NCBI RefSeq assembly: GCF_901875635.1 | Contig: NZ_CABFMN010000148.1 | Coordinates: 1 to 19,069 of the forward strand | DNA from: Xylophilus ampelinus | Lineage (GTDB): Bacteria; Pseudomonadota; Gammaproteobacteria; Burkholderiales; Burkholderiaceae_C | DNA: 19,069 nucleotides | Direction of reading: 5' to 3' | Shown here: positions 6,694-15,300 of the stretch, in pieces | How the letters are laid out: each line of letters opens with the position of its first letter | Position numbering within the stretch: position 1 is the stretch's first letter | Notes under the pieces: model-generated | Seen by the model: the letters and a program-made list of their open reading frames with translations, nothing else | Databases searched by the model: none | What the model was told of the DNA's origin: nothing | Made by a program: the position numbers and the translations under genes

Positions 6694-8892
6694 ATGTTCA
6701 CGCGTCTTGCTTCCTTTTGCGCCAGAGTCCTTCCGCTTCTGATCCTTCTGTGGGGCGGTGCGGCAGCGTCCCAAGCCGGCGTCAAGAGTGTGGTGGTGAC
6801 CGAGCGCACCCGCGCCGAACTGCTGGCCCATGCGCCCGAGGGCGTCGAGCCGGGCAAGACCGTCTGGGTCGGCCTGCAGCTGGCGCACCAGCCCGAGTGG
6901 CACTCGTATTGGAAGAATTCCGGCGATTCCGGGCTCCCCACCAAGCTGGAGTGGCAACTGCCCGTCGGTGTCACGGCCGGCGAGATCGCATGGCCGATGC
7001 CGCGCAAGTATCCCATCGGCACGCTGATCAACTATGGCTACGAGCACACGGTGCTGCTGCCGGTGCCGTTGACGATCGCGCCGGAATTCAAGCCATCGCT
7101 TTTGGCCAACGCACTTGAGGTCAAGCTCAAGGCGCAGTGGCTGGTATGCCGAAAGGAGTGCATCCCCGAAGAAGGCGAGTTCGCCCTTGCGGTTCCCTCC
7201 AGGAGCGCGACGGCACTGCACGGGCCTGCGTTCCAGGCGAGTTTTGCGGCGCAACCCAAGCCGCTGGCGGGACAGGCCACCGTCACGATCGAGGGTACTG
7301 CGTTGCGCCTGCGGGTCGACGGCCTGCCGGCGGATCTCAGGGGCAAACAACTGGAGTTCTTTCCGGAAACCGCGGAAGTGATCGAGACCTCGGCCCCGTG
7401 GAAGCAGGCGTGGCAGGGTGAGCTGTGGACTGCGACGGTGCCGCTGTCGCCACACCGCGTTCAGAGTCCCCAGGTTATGCCGATCGTGCTGACGCAGGGA
7501 AGCATGGGCTGGAGCATCGACGCCCAAGTCCAAGGGGCATGGCCCGCGGCGCCGGCTCCGGCAGCGCTTTCGCCGGCTTTGCAGGAAGCGCTGCGTGCCA
7601 ACGCGGCCGCGCCGCAGTCTGGTGCCGGGCTGACGTTGGCGGCCGCCTTGCTGGGCGCGATGCTTGGCGGATTGATCCTGAACCTGATGCCCTGCGTCTT
7701 TCCCGTCTTGGCGATCAAGGTGGTCGGATTTGCCCAGCATGCGGGCGACCAGAAGGCGCGACGCATCGATGGGGCCGCCTACTCCATCGGCGTCGTCGCT
7801 TCCTTTGCGGCCCTCGGACTGCTGGTCGTCGTCCTGCGCGGTGCCGGCCAGCAACTCGGCTGGGGGTTCCAGTTGCAGATGCCTGGAATGGTCGCAGCTC
7901 TGGCCGTGTTGTTCACCCTGATCGGCCTGAACCTGGCAGGCGTCTTCGAGTTCCGCCAGATCGTTCCAACTCGCATGGCGTCGCTGCAGAGCTGCCATCC
8001 CGTGCTGAACTCGTTCCTGTCCGGTGTGCTGGCGGTAGTGGTGGCGTCTCCGTGCACCGCTCCGTTCATGGGCGCAGCTCTGGGATTCGCGATCGGGCTA
8101 CCGCCCGCGCAGGCAGTGCTGATCTTTTCGACGCTGGGTCTGGGCATGGCTTTGCCGTACCTGGTGGCCAGTTGGGCGCCGGCCGTTGCGCGCGTGCTGC
8201 CGCCTCCCGGCGATTGGATGGTGGTCTTGCGCAAACTGATGGCCTACCCGATGTTCGCGTCGGTGGCGTGGCTCTTGTGGGTGCTGGGGCAGCAAAGCGG
8301 GATTGATCCAGTCGGCGCGCTGCTGGCGCTTCTGGTCGCCACGGGCATGCTGGCCTGGGCTTTCGGTCTATCGGGGCACGCGCGGCTGGTTGTGGGCGCG
8401 ATCGCGTTGGCCTCGTCGTTGGGATTCGCCTGGCTGCTGGCGGGGCAGATCGGCAGCGGTCGGCCGGATCGCGCTGTTGCGGCAAAGGACGGCGCCTGGC
8501 AAGCCTGGGAGCCGGGCCGCGTGGAGCAACTGCTGGCCAGCGGGCGACCGGTGTTCGTCGATTTCACCGCGGCATGGTGCGTCACTTGCCAGTACAACAA
8601 GAAGACGGTGCTGCAGGATCCGGCGGTGCTGGCCGATCTCGCCGCCCGGGACGTCGCCCTGCTGCGCGCCGATTGGACGTTGCGCGACCCGGCGATCACC
8701 GACGCACTGGCGGCGCTCGGTCGCAACGGCGTACCGCTCTATGTGATCTACACCCACAACGCCGCGCCGCGGGTGCTTTCGGAGATCCTGAGCTCAAGGG
8801 AGCTGCGCGCGGCCCTCGCGGCCATTCCAACATCGGAATCCTCTCCGACGACCAACCGGCCGCCGGTACTCCGCCCGGCCGTGGCGTCGTAA
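6694..8892 (+). CDS. ScsB/DsbD-type transmembrane thiol-electron transporter
   Basis: This is a 732-residue inner-membrane protein that carries electrons from cytoplasmic thioredoxin to periplasmic thiol proteins. A signal peptide (to about AAASQA, residue 28) precedes an N-terminal periplasmic domain of the ScsB type (EWHSYWKNSGDSGLPT) with a C152-x3-C156 pair. The DsbD membrane domain follows, with its paired cysteines at 334 (NLMPCVFPV) and 454 (ASPCTAPF). The C-terminal thioredoxin domain has AAWCVTC at 629-632. All three cysteine pairs needed for the relay are present. The ATG at 6694 gives a proper signal peptide; the open frame extends to 6481 but would overlap the divergent gene's start. 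Likely partners are the DsbA and TlpA encoded divergently, and suppressor-of-copper-sensitivity relatives support a metal-stress role. Confidence 0.88.
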   Translation: MFTRLASFCARVLPLLILLWGGAAASQAGVKSVVVTERTRAELLAHAPEGVEPGKTVWVGLQLAHQPEWHSYWKNSGDSGLPTKLEWQLPVGVTAGEIAWPMPRKYPIGTLINYGYEHTVLLPVPLTIAPEFKPSLLANALEVKLKAQWLVCRKECIPEEGEFALAVPSRSATALHGPAFQASFAAQPKPLAGQATVTIEGTALRLRVDGLPADLRGKQLEFFPETAEVIETSAPWKQAWQGELWTATVPLSPHRVQSPQVMPIVLTQGSMGWSIDAQVQGAWPAAPAPAALSPALQEALRANAAAPQSGAGLTLAAALLGAMLGGLILNLMPCVFPVLAIKVVGFAQHAGDQKARRIDGAAYSIGVVASFAALGLLVVVLRGAGQQLGWGFQLQMPGMVAALAVLFTLIGLNLAGVFEFRQIVPTRMASLQSCHPVLNSFLSGVLAVVVASPCTAPFMGAALGFAIGLPPAQAVLIFSTLGLGMALPYLVASWAPAVARVLPPPGDWMVVLRKLMAYPMFASVAWLLWVLGQQSGIDPVGALLALLVATGMLAWAFGLSGHARLVVGAIALASSLGFAWLLAGQIGSGRPDRAVAAKDGAWQAWEPGRVEQLLASGRPVFVDFTAAWCVTCQYNKKTVLQDPAVLADLAARDVALLRADWTLRDPAITDALAALGRNGVPLYVIYTHNAAPRVLSEILSSRELRAALAAIPTSESSPTTNRPPVLRPAVAS

Positions 8893-8897
8893 GCGTC

Positions 8898-9536
8898 ATG
8901 GCTGATACTGACGAAGACGACGAGCTTGGCGGCCTCGACGCAAGCAACGCGGCCGACCGCAAGATTCTGCGTACGGTGTTGCTGATCAACCTGGGGCAGT
9001 CGGCTGCCGGCATCGGTCTCGGTGTCTGGGCTGCCTCCACCGCCCTGATGGGCGCCGGCCTGGACAACCTGGCCGATGCGTCGGTCTACGCGGTGAGCCT
9101 CTTTGCCATCGGGCGGGCAGCCATGGTCAAGGTGCGCGCGGCGCGCCTGTCGGGGTTCTTGCTCATTGGGCTTGCGGTGCTGTTGCTCGTGGAAGTGCTG
9201 CGCCGCTTCGCGGGCGGCGAAGAGCCTGTGGGCCCAGCGATGATGGCAATGGCGGCGGTGAATGCAGCTCTGAACGTGGTGTGCCTCAAGCTGCTGCGGC
9301 GGCATCGCGGGGAGGACGTGAATTTCAAGGCCTCGGCCATCTTTACCAGCAACGACTCCATCGTGAATGGCGCCATCGTTCTGTCGGGCGTGCTGGTGAT
9401 GTGGCTGGGATCGAATATCCCGGACCTGATCCTGGGTGTCGTCGTTGCCGCGATTGCGGCCAACGGTGGACGTGAGATCTTGAGGGAAGCGTCACAGACG
9501 GCTCGCCGCACCGTTTCCGCGCGAGACACGAGCTGA
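8898..9536 (+). CDS. Cation diffusion facilitator-like membrane protein
   Basis: This is a 212-residue protein with about six hydrophobic helices (near 24-45, 60-73, 86-102, 111-132, 153-170, 174-190) in the CDF layout. The second helix holds D56-N-L-A-D60, the CDF DxxxD metal site. The fifth helix region ASAIFTSNDSIVN keeps an Asp (153) but lacks the His of the usual HxxxD, reading FTSND instead. Metal preference may therefore differ, or transport may be impaired. There is no C-terminal cytoplasmic domain, which makes it shorter than CzcD or YiiP (about 300 residues). The ATG is 5 bp after the ScsB stop, so the two genes form an operon, although the ribosome-binding site is poor. An acidic N-terminal leader (DTDEDDE) precedes the first helix. 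Confidence 0.75.
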   Translation: MADTDEDDELGGLDASNAADRKILRTVLLINLGQSAAGIGLGVWAASTALMGAGLDNLADASVYAVSLFAIGRAAMVKVRAARLSGFLLIGLAVLLLVEVLRRFAGGEEPVGPAMMAMAAVNAALNVVCLKLLRRHRGEDVNFKASAIFTSNDSIVNGAIVLSGVLVMWLGSNIPDLILGVVVAAIAANGGREILREASQTARRTVSARDTS

Positions 9537-9560
9537 TCGGGCTCGCTCGCGTCGGAACGT

Positions 9561-9748
9561 TCACTTCACCTTCGTGACCACACAGTCCTTGCCGTCCTGG
9601 GCAAGCTCGACGTCGCCCTGCTTTGCCTTCGCCCAGCTTGCCCCACAGGGCCTCATCCTTGCCAGGAACTTCATGGTCATGGGGGGCCAGTTGAGGCTGG
9701 CGACCGGCCCGTGCGACTGCACGACTGTCCCGTAGGCAAAGGCCGTCG
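9561..9748 (-). pseudogene. CusF-like periplasmic metal-binding domain, truncated and frame-damaged
   Basis: The minus strand just after the pbrT stop encodes FAYGTVVQSHGPVASLNWPP followed by MTMKF, a strong CusF-domain signature: the His, Trp and Met-x-Met copper/silver ligands are in the right order. The C-terminus GDVELAQDGKDCVVTKVK also fits. Between them about 14 residues are readable only in another frame (KDEALWGKLGEGK, near 9615-9655). A one-base loss and a compensating one-base gain are therefore implied. No start codon or signal peptide remains; the 5' part is cut off at the end of pbrT. It is either a real degraded gene or a gene fragment with sequencing indels. Confidence 0.65.
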
Positions 9749-9751
9749 ACG

Positions 9752-11698
9752 TCACCCGCGTCGCTCGATCTTGCCCGGCCGCAGATTGGCGACGAAACCC
9801 GTGACTGCAATGAGCACAACCGCCAGTTGGGCGGATAGGGTCTGCCAGGACGGATAGATTCCAAGCAGCTCGATACGTGGAATCGCCGCCGGGGTCACAT
9901 CCAGAAGGCCCGCCTCTTGAAGTCCAGCCACCCCCTTGCCGGCCAACACGACCGCCAGCAAGGCCACCAGAAGGGAACTGGCCGCGAAAAACTGGCCAAT
10001 GGGCAGTCGCGCGCTGGTGCGAAGCAGCACCCATGCAACGATCCCGAGCGATGCTGACCCCGCCGCCAGACCGGCCAGCAGCGGCAGGCCATTGCCTTCG
10101 TTCCAGAGTGCGGCGAAGAACAACACGGTTTCGAAGACTTCCCGATAAACAGCGATGAACGCCAGCGAGAAAAGGAACCAGGCCGCGGTCCGCTGGTTGA
10201 GCGCATTCGATAGTTTTTCCTTGAGGTAGGCCTGCCACCGTCCGGCAACGCTCTTGCGATGCATCCACATGCCCACGCCCAACAGCACGACCGCCGCGAA
10301 AAGTGAAGAAAACCCCTCGGTGAGTTCGCGGCTTGCGCCACTGACACTCACGAGGTAGGTCGCAGCAAACCACGTCAAGCCGCCGGCGGCGAGTGCCAGA
10401 ATCCATCCGGCGTGCACATACTGCAGAACTTCCGGGCGCTCGGCCTTGCGCAGGAACGCGATCATCGCAACAACCACCAGCAGGGCCTCCAGACCTTCGC
10501 GCAACAGAATCGTCAGCGCGGCGAGGAACGTGGTGAGTGCGTCGTCATCTCTGGGCTCCAGATCGGATTGCGCGAGCTCCAGCAGTGACTGCAGCGCCTG
10601 CTCAGCGCTTTCCACCTTGGCCCGATCACCGGTGCCAATGGCCGCCCGGTAGGCACCCATGGCCGATTCGACCCGGGTGAGCAGGGCCGAGTTACGGGCA
10701 CGCAGCGCTGGCTCGAGCGGCTCGAAGCCGTCCAGGTACGCGGACAGCGCGAGCTTGCTTGCCCGCTCGCGATCGCCCTGCATGAACGCAGCCCGGCTCT
10801 GGGCGAGCCGCTCCTTGGTCGCAGCGATGCCCTGCTGCGAAGCGGCCGCCTCGTCCGGGCGCGACCGCAGGAAGGCGATCACAGATGCGGCGGTCTTTGG
10901 GTCAACCTTGTTGGCAAGCCCGCTTTCGGAAAGCTGGGTCACTGCGTCGAGCCCGCTCACGGACTCCCTGGTGCGTCGGTCCTCCTTCCAGCGTGCCGCA
11001 CCCGCCGCGCGATCGGCGTCGGAGTACGACAAACCGCCGACGAAGAACGCCAGCGCCCACCGGTCGTCATCCGACAGGCTGTCCTTGAAGCTGGCCATGG
11101 CGGTGCCCTGAACACCCTGGCTGATGACCTGGTAGAGCGCGAGCGGCGATCGGTTGCGGGCGCGCTCCCGGTCCAAGAAATCGGTGGGATGCGGATCAAG
11201 GCGCGAGGCCAGCGGCCCATCGCCGGCGCCGTGCTCGCCATGGCACGCTGCGCAGGTGGACTTGAACAGGGCCGCTCCGCGTACGAGATCCGGGGCCTTC
11301 GCAGGCGACAGCGGAAAGGGGTACGCCCTGGCCAGTGCCGCAGCCAGGCCATGGGCGGCCTCGGAGACCGTTTTGGCGTCGGACTTCTGCGCCACGAGTT
11401 GGCTCAACGTGGCCGCCTGGCGTCGAAGCTCCGTAAGCGCCTCAGTGTTGGGAAGGCCCTCCAGCTGCTGCGCGGCGGTCGCCACGAATTCCTTCATCTC
11501 CTCGTATTCGGCTGCGCTCTCGACCTTCCCGTCACGCACAGCGCCTTCGTAATCCACAGCCACATAGTCGAGCAGTTGCCAAATTTGCCTGGCCTTGTCG
11601 GTCGCCGGCGCGTCGGCACCCCAGGACGGCCAACATGCCATGGCCAGCAGCGACGCCAGCACCAATACCCGATTGCGGAAGAAGCGGAGGACGATCAC
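9752..11698 (-). CDS. pbrT: PbrT-type FTR1 permease with N-terminal cytochrome c domain
   Basis: This is a 648-residue protein. A signal-anchor (residues 7-28, ending WPSWGADA) precedes a periplasmic helical region. A cytochrome c domain follows with CAACH (149-153) and a likely axial Met in GTAMASF. Further helical periplasmic sequence then leads to an FTR1-type permease of about seven helices with REGLE (400-404) and REVFE (519-523), the paired Glu motifs that bind the cation in FTR1. In the pbr system of Cupriavidus metallidurans PbrT is a proposed Pb(II) uptake protein of this architecture; FTR1 relatives carry iron. The start is GTG at 11698 with no clear Shine-Dalgarno. The stop lies immediately before the cusF remnant. 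A palindrome upstream suggests iron-responsive control. Confidence 0.85.
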   Translation of the reverse strand: MIVLRFFRNRVLVLASLLAMACWPSWGADAPATDKARQIWQLLDYVAVDYEGAVRDGKVESAAEYEEMKEFVATAAQQLEGLPNTEALTELRRQAATLSQLVAQKSDAKTVSEAAHGLAAALARAYPFPLSPAKAPDLVRGAALFKSTCAACHGEHGAGDGPLASRLDPHPTDFLDRERARNRSPLALYQVISQGVQGTAMASFKDSLSDDDRWALAFFVGGLSYSDADRAAGAARWKEDRRTRESVSGLDAVTQLSESGLANKVDPKTAASVIAFLRSRPDEAAASQQGIAATKERLAQSRAAFMQGDRERASKLALSAYLDGFEPLEPALRARNSALLTRVESAMGAYRAAIGTGDRAKVESAEQALQSLLELAQSDLEPRDDDALTTFLAALTILLREGLEALLVVVAMIAFLRKAERPEVLQYVHAGWILALAAGGLTWFAATYLVSVSGASRELTEGFSSLFAAVVLLGVGMWMHRKSVAGRWQAYLKEKLSNALNQRTAAWFLFSLAFIAVYREVFETVLFFAALWNEGNGLPLLAGLAAGSASLGIVAWVLLRTSARLPIGQFFAASSLLVALLAVVLAGKGVAGLQEAGLLDVTPAAIPRIELLGIYPSWQTLSAQLAVVLIAVTGFVANLRPGKIERRG

Positions 11699-11709
11699 GT
11701 TGTTGTAGT

Positions 11710-11730
11710 GAGAATATGAAGTATTCTCAT
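11710..11730. promoter_or_regulatory. Fur-box-like palindrome upstream of pbrT
   Basis: TGAGAATA and TATTCTCA form a perfect 8-bp inverted repeat around 5 bp, located 12 bases upstream of the pbrT start at 11698. It resembles Fur-family sites (TGAGAAT...ATTCTCA), which fits an FTR1-type transporter. The AT-rich site stands out in GC-rich DNA. A minus-strand -10 may lie within it (CATATT). Which Fur-family protein would bind is unknown. Confidence 0.5.
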
Positions 11731-11874
11731 TTTAGAGCTGAACGGTGCATCGTTGCGCCGGCGCCGTGCCTGTTGAGAAGGTTCAGGGGCACGCCCCCGA
11801 CAAGTTGTGCCGGGCGGGAGGTTGCCGCCGCAGGGCACCGCGCCGAAGATTTCCCGCCAGCGCGAGGAGCAGTT
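11731..11874. other. Intergenic region between pbrR and pbrT
   Basis: This 144-bp gap follows the pbrR stop on the minus strand. It contains a small GC hairpin (GGGG/CCCC at 11786-11789 and 11794-11797) without a T-run, which at most is a weak pause site. No coding sequence was seen. The pbrT transcript may start here or read through from pbrR. Confidence 0.3.
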
Positions 11875-12279
11875 TCAGGCCGACTGCCGCTGCGCCAAGC
11901 CGTTGAGGATGCCGCAATCCTTCGCTGAGCGACTCGAAGCGCAAGAGTGGCGCAACTCCGAGAGCTGCCGTTTCAACTCCTGCAGGTCACGGATTTTGGC
12001 GCGCACCTGCGCAATATGGGCATCCACCAACTCGTTGACCTCGCCGCAGTCTCGTTCGGGACGATCACGGAAACTGAGCAGTTGCCGTATTTCATCCAGC
12101 GTCATGTCCTTGGCCCGGCACCTGCGGATGAACAACAAACGCTCCAAATGACTGTCGTCATAGAGGCGGAAGTTGCCTTCGCTACGCGCAGGCTGGAGCA
12201 AAAGGCCCTCACCTTCGTAGAAGCGGACCGTCTGCACGAGGCAATCGGCACGTTTTGCGAGTTCACCGATACGCATCAT
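11875..12279 (-). CDS. pbrR: PbrR-type MerR-family lead-responsive regulator
   Basis: This is a 134-residue transcriptional activator/repressor. The N-terminal helix-turn-helix (MMRIGELAKRADCLVQTVRF) is followed by the wing GNFRLYDDSHLERLLFIRRC and a dimerisation coiled coil at about 81-112. The metal site has Cys78 in ERDCGEVN, Cys113 in RHSCASS and Cys122 in AKDCGIL. These correspond to the three cysteines (79, 114, 123) that coordinate Pb(II) in PbrR. The C-terminal CxC-like tail of some PbrR proteins is absent. The start may be either of two adjacent ATGs (12279 or 12276), with TGGGAA upstream. It is divergent from pbrA over a shared promoter region, the usual MerR arrangement, and probably autoregulates. 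Confidence 0.92.
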   Translation of the reverse strand: MMRIGELAKRADCLVQTVRFYEGEGLLLQPARSEGNFRLYDDSHLERLLFIRRCRAKDMTLDEIRQLLSFRDRPERDCGEVNELVDAHIAQVRAKIRDLQELKRQLSELRHSCASSRSAKDCGILNGLAQRQSA

Positions 12280-12299
12280 GTCAATTTCCCAGGTAGCAC

Positions 12300-12330
12300 T
12301 TGACTCTACATCAACTAGAGGTTGTCCAAT
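12300..12330 (+). promoter_or_regulatory. pbrA promoter with PbrR operator
   Basis: The -35 TTGACT is at 12300-12305 and the -10 TCCAAT at 12325-12330, with a 19-bp spacer containing the perfect dyad CTCTA (12304-12308)/TAGAG (12316-12320). This is very close to the known pbrA promoter of C. metallidurans, which also starts TTGACTCTA and has ACTAGAGG in its spacer. Metal-loaded PbrR would untwist the overlong spacer to let RNA polymerase open the promoter. Confidence 0.92.
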
Positions 12331-12372
12331 TGAATTTGGCGGGAAACCCGCATGCGCAACCGAGGAATCGAA

Positions 12373-15300
12373 ATGAACAAGGACACGGACACCCAGTGCG
12401 GGTGCGGCGCCAAATCTTCCGCTGAAGCCGCGGGTCGCAGCTCACGTGAAGCGGTCTACCGCATCGACAACATGGACTGCCCAAGCGAAGAACGGGTCAT
12501 TCGCAATCGACTTGCGGAGGTGGCCGGGGTGCACGGGCTCGCCTTCGATCTTCCGGGGCGGACTCTGAAGGTCACCCACGACTTGGCCTGCCTTGATCCG
12601 ATCGACCAGGCTCTCTCGGAGGTCGGCATGAACGCGCGTCGTCAGGGCCCTTCACCGCAGAAAACGATCTTTCATATCGACAACATGGATTGCCGCAACG
12701 AGGAAGCCCTCGTTCGCCGCACGCTCGAAGGCGTCGCCGGGCTGGAGAGGCTTGAATTCGACCTGCCCCATCGGACGCTGACCGTCTTCCACGGGCTGGC
12801 CTCGACAGACATGCTCGAGGCGTGCCTGCGCTCGGTCGGTATGCACGCTCGGCGCGCTGACGATACAGTCCACACCCTCTACCGCATCGAGAACATGGAC
12901 TGCCCGAGCGAGGAAAAGCTCATTCGCTCGCACCTGCAAGAGCTCAAGGGCGTGCAGGACCTGCAGTTCGACCTGCATCGACGCACCTTGGCCGTGACGC
13001 ATGCCGAACCGGTCCGGGCCGAGATGGAGTCCATCCTGGCCTCGATCGGCATGAAGGCCAGCGTCGAAGAAGAGGGCCGGCACACGCCTGACTCGAAGCC
13101 TCCCGTTGCTCCGGTCGATGCTCCGCCGGCCGCTACGCCTGAGGCGGCGCCGAATCTCGATGCGCGCACCTCCAAAGTGGCCTATCGCATCGAGAACATG
13201 GATTGCCCCACGGAAGAAGCGCTGATCAGAGATCGGTTGGGCAAGATGAGCGGCATTCATGCCTTGGACTTCAACCTCATGCAGCGCGTGCTTTCGGTCA
13301 GCCACACTTTGCCCACGACCGAGCCCATCGAGAAGGCGTTGACGTCCATCGGCATGAAGGCCGAACGCCAAGATGCGCAGGGGGCCACGACGGTTCTGCA
13401 TATCGCGAAGATGGATTGCCCGACTGAGGAGGGATTGATTCGGGGCAAGCTGCAGGGAATGCCCGGGGTTGGTGATCTTCAGTTCAACCTGATGCAGCGC
13501 ACGCTCACGGTCAAGCACACGCCGCAGGCCATCGGAGCGGCCGTGCAGGCCATCGAATCATTGGGCTTCGAGACGGTGGTGCGCACGACGGATGAGCCGC
13601 TCGACACCCAGGCCGCGGAGCAAAGGACCAACTGGGTTCCGATGGCGGTGTCCGGCGTCGCCGCGGTACTGGCCGAAGTCGTCTTTTGGATCAACAACGG
13701 AAACCACTGGGCGGTTGTAGCGCTCGCGCTGGTCTCAATCTTCACTGGAGGATTGAGCACCTACAAGAAGGGCTGGATCGCCTTGAAGAACCGCAACCTC
13801 AACATGAACGCCCTGATGTCCATTGCGGTCACCGGCGGCATGGCGATCGGCCACTGGCCGGAGGCTGCGATGGTCATGTTCCTGTTTGCGCTGGCCGAAC
13901 TGATCGAGGCCAAGTCGCTGGACCGGGCACGCAATGCCATCCGTGGCCTGATGGACCTCGCTCCCGCGACAGCGACTGTCCGTCAAGCCGACGGGTCTTG
14001 GAAAGACTTGCCTGCCAAGGATGTGCCGCTGCAGGCTCTGGTGCGTGTTCGGCCCGGCGAGCGCATCGCGCTCGATGGGGTGATCGCCTCGGGGCGCTCG
14101 GCCATCAACCAGGCACCTATCACCGGAGAAAGCCTTCCCGTGGAGAAGGCCGAGGGAGATCAGGTTTTCGCCGGCACGATCAACGAAACGGGCTCGTTCG
14201 AGTACAAGGTCACGGCCGCCGCGAATGACTCAACACTGGCGCGCATCATCCATGCCGTCGAGTCTGCGCAAGGCAGCCGGGCACCGACGCAGCGCTTCGT
14301 CGATCAGTTCGCGCGCGTCTACACGCCAGCCGTATTCGGCCTTGCCTCGCTCGTCGCTGTGATCCCGCCCTTGGCCATCGGCGCCGACTGGATGGATTGG
14401 ATCTACAAGGCCCTGGTGCTGTTGGTGATCGCCTGCCCGTGCGCGCTGGTGATCTCCACGCCGGTGACGATCGTCAGCGGCCTGGCTGCGGCGGCGCGCC
14501 GAGGCATCCTGATCAAAGGCGGTGTGTACCTGGAGGGTGGCCGCAAGCTCAAGGTCCTCGCGCTGGATAAGACCGGGACACTCACCCACGGCAAGCCCGA
14601 ACAGACCGATTTCGTGGCCCTCAATGGCGATGGGCGCACGGTGGCAGCCTGGGCGGCCAGCCTGGCCTCGCGTTCGGATCACCCGGTGTCTCAAGCCATC
14701 GCGCGCAAGGCTCTGCGCGACGGCGTCGTGCTGCAAGAAGTCGAGGCCTTCGCCGCACTGCCGGGTCGTGGCGTGCGCGGATCGGTGCAAGGTCGGATGC
14801 TGCATATGGGCAATCATCGGCTGGCCCAGGAGCGCGGCCTGAGCGAGGCACCGCTGCAATCGCAGCTGCAGGCGTTGGAACGCCAAGGCAAGACCGCCGT
14901 GCTGCTGATGGATGACGCCGATGTCCTGGGTGTCTTCGCGGTCGCCGATACCGTGAAGGAAACAAGCCGCCAGGCGATCGCCGACCTGCAGGCGCAGGGC
15001 ATTCGCACGCTGATGCTGACCGGGGATAACCAGCACACGGCGCAGGCAATCGCCGCGCAGGTCGGCATCGCCGAAGCCCGCGGGGACCAGTTGCCGGAAG
15101 ACAAGCTCAAGACCATCGAGGAACTGGTCGGCCGCGAAGGTCAAGTCGGCATGGTGGGCGATGGCATCAACGACTCGCCGGCGCTTGCACGCGCCGACAT
15201 CGGTTTTGCCATGGGTGCAGCGGGGACCGACACCGCCATCGAAACGGCCGACGTGGCCTTGATGGATGACGATCTGCGCAAGATTCCGACCTTCATTCGC

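Noticed and set aside
6670..7998. Minus-strand ORF of 442 codons
   Set aside because: It is antisense to the ScsB/DsbD gene, whose cysteine motifs and signal peptide are unmistakable. The composition is Arg/Gln/His-rich shadow sequence.
9749..10406. Upstream extension of the CusF-like frame (281-codon ORF)
   Set aside because: This part is a shadow of pbrT in another frame. Only the segment below 9749 shows CusF similarity.
12373..13620. Tandem repeats in pbrA as an assembly duplication
   Set aside because: The five repeats differ at many positions, with only the loop and a few framework residues conserved, so they are diverged domains and not a collapsed or repeated read.
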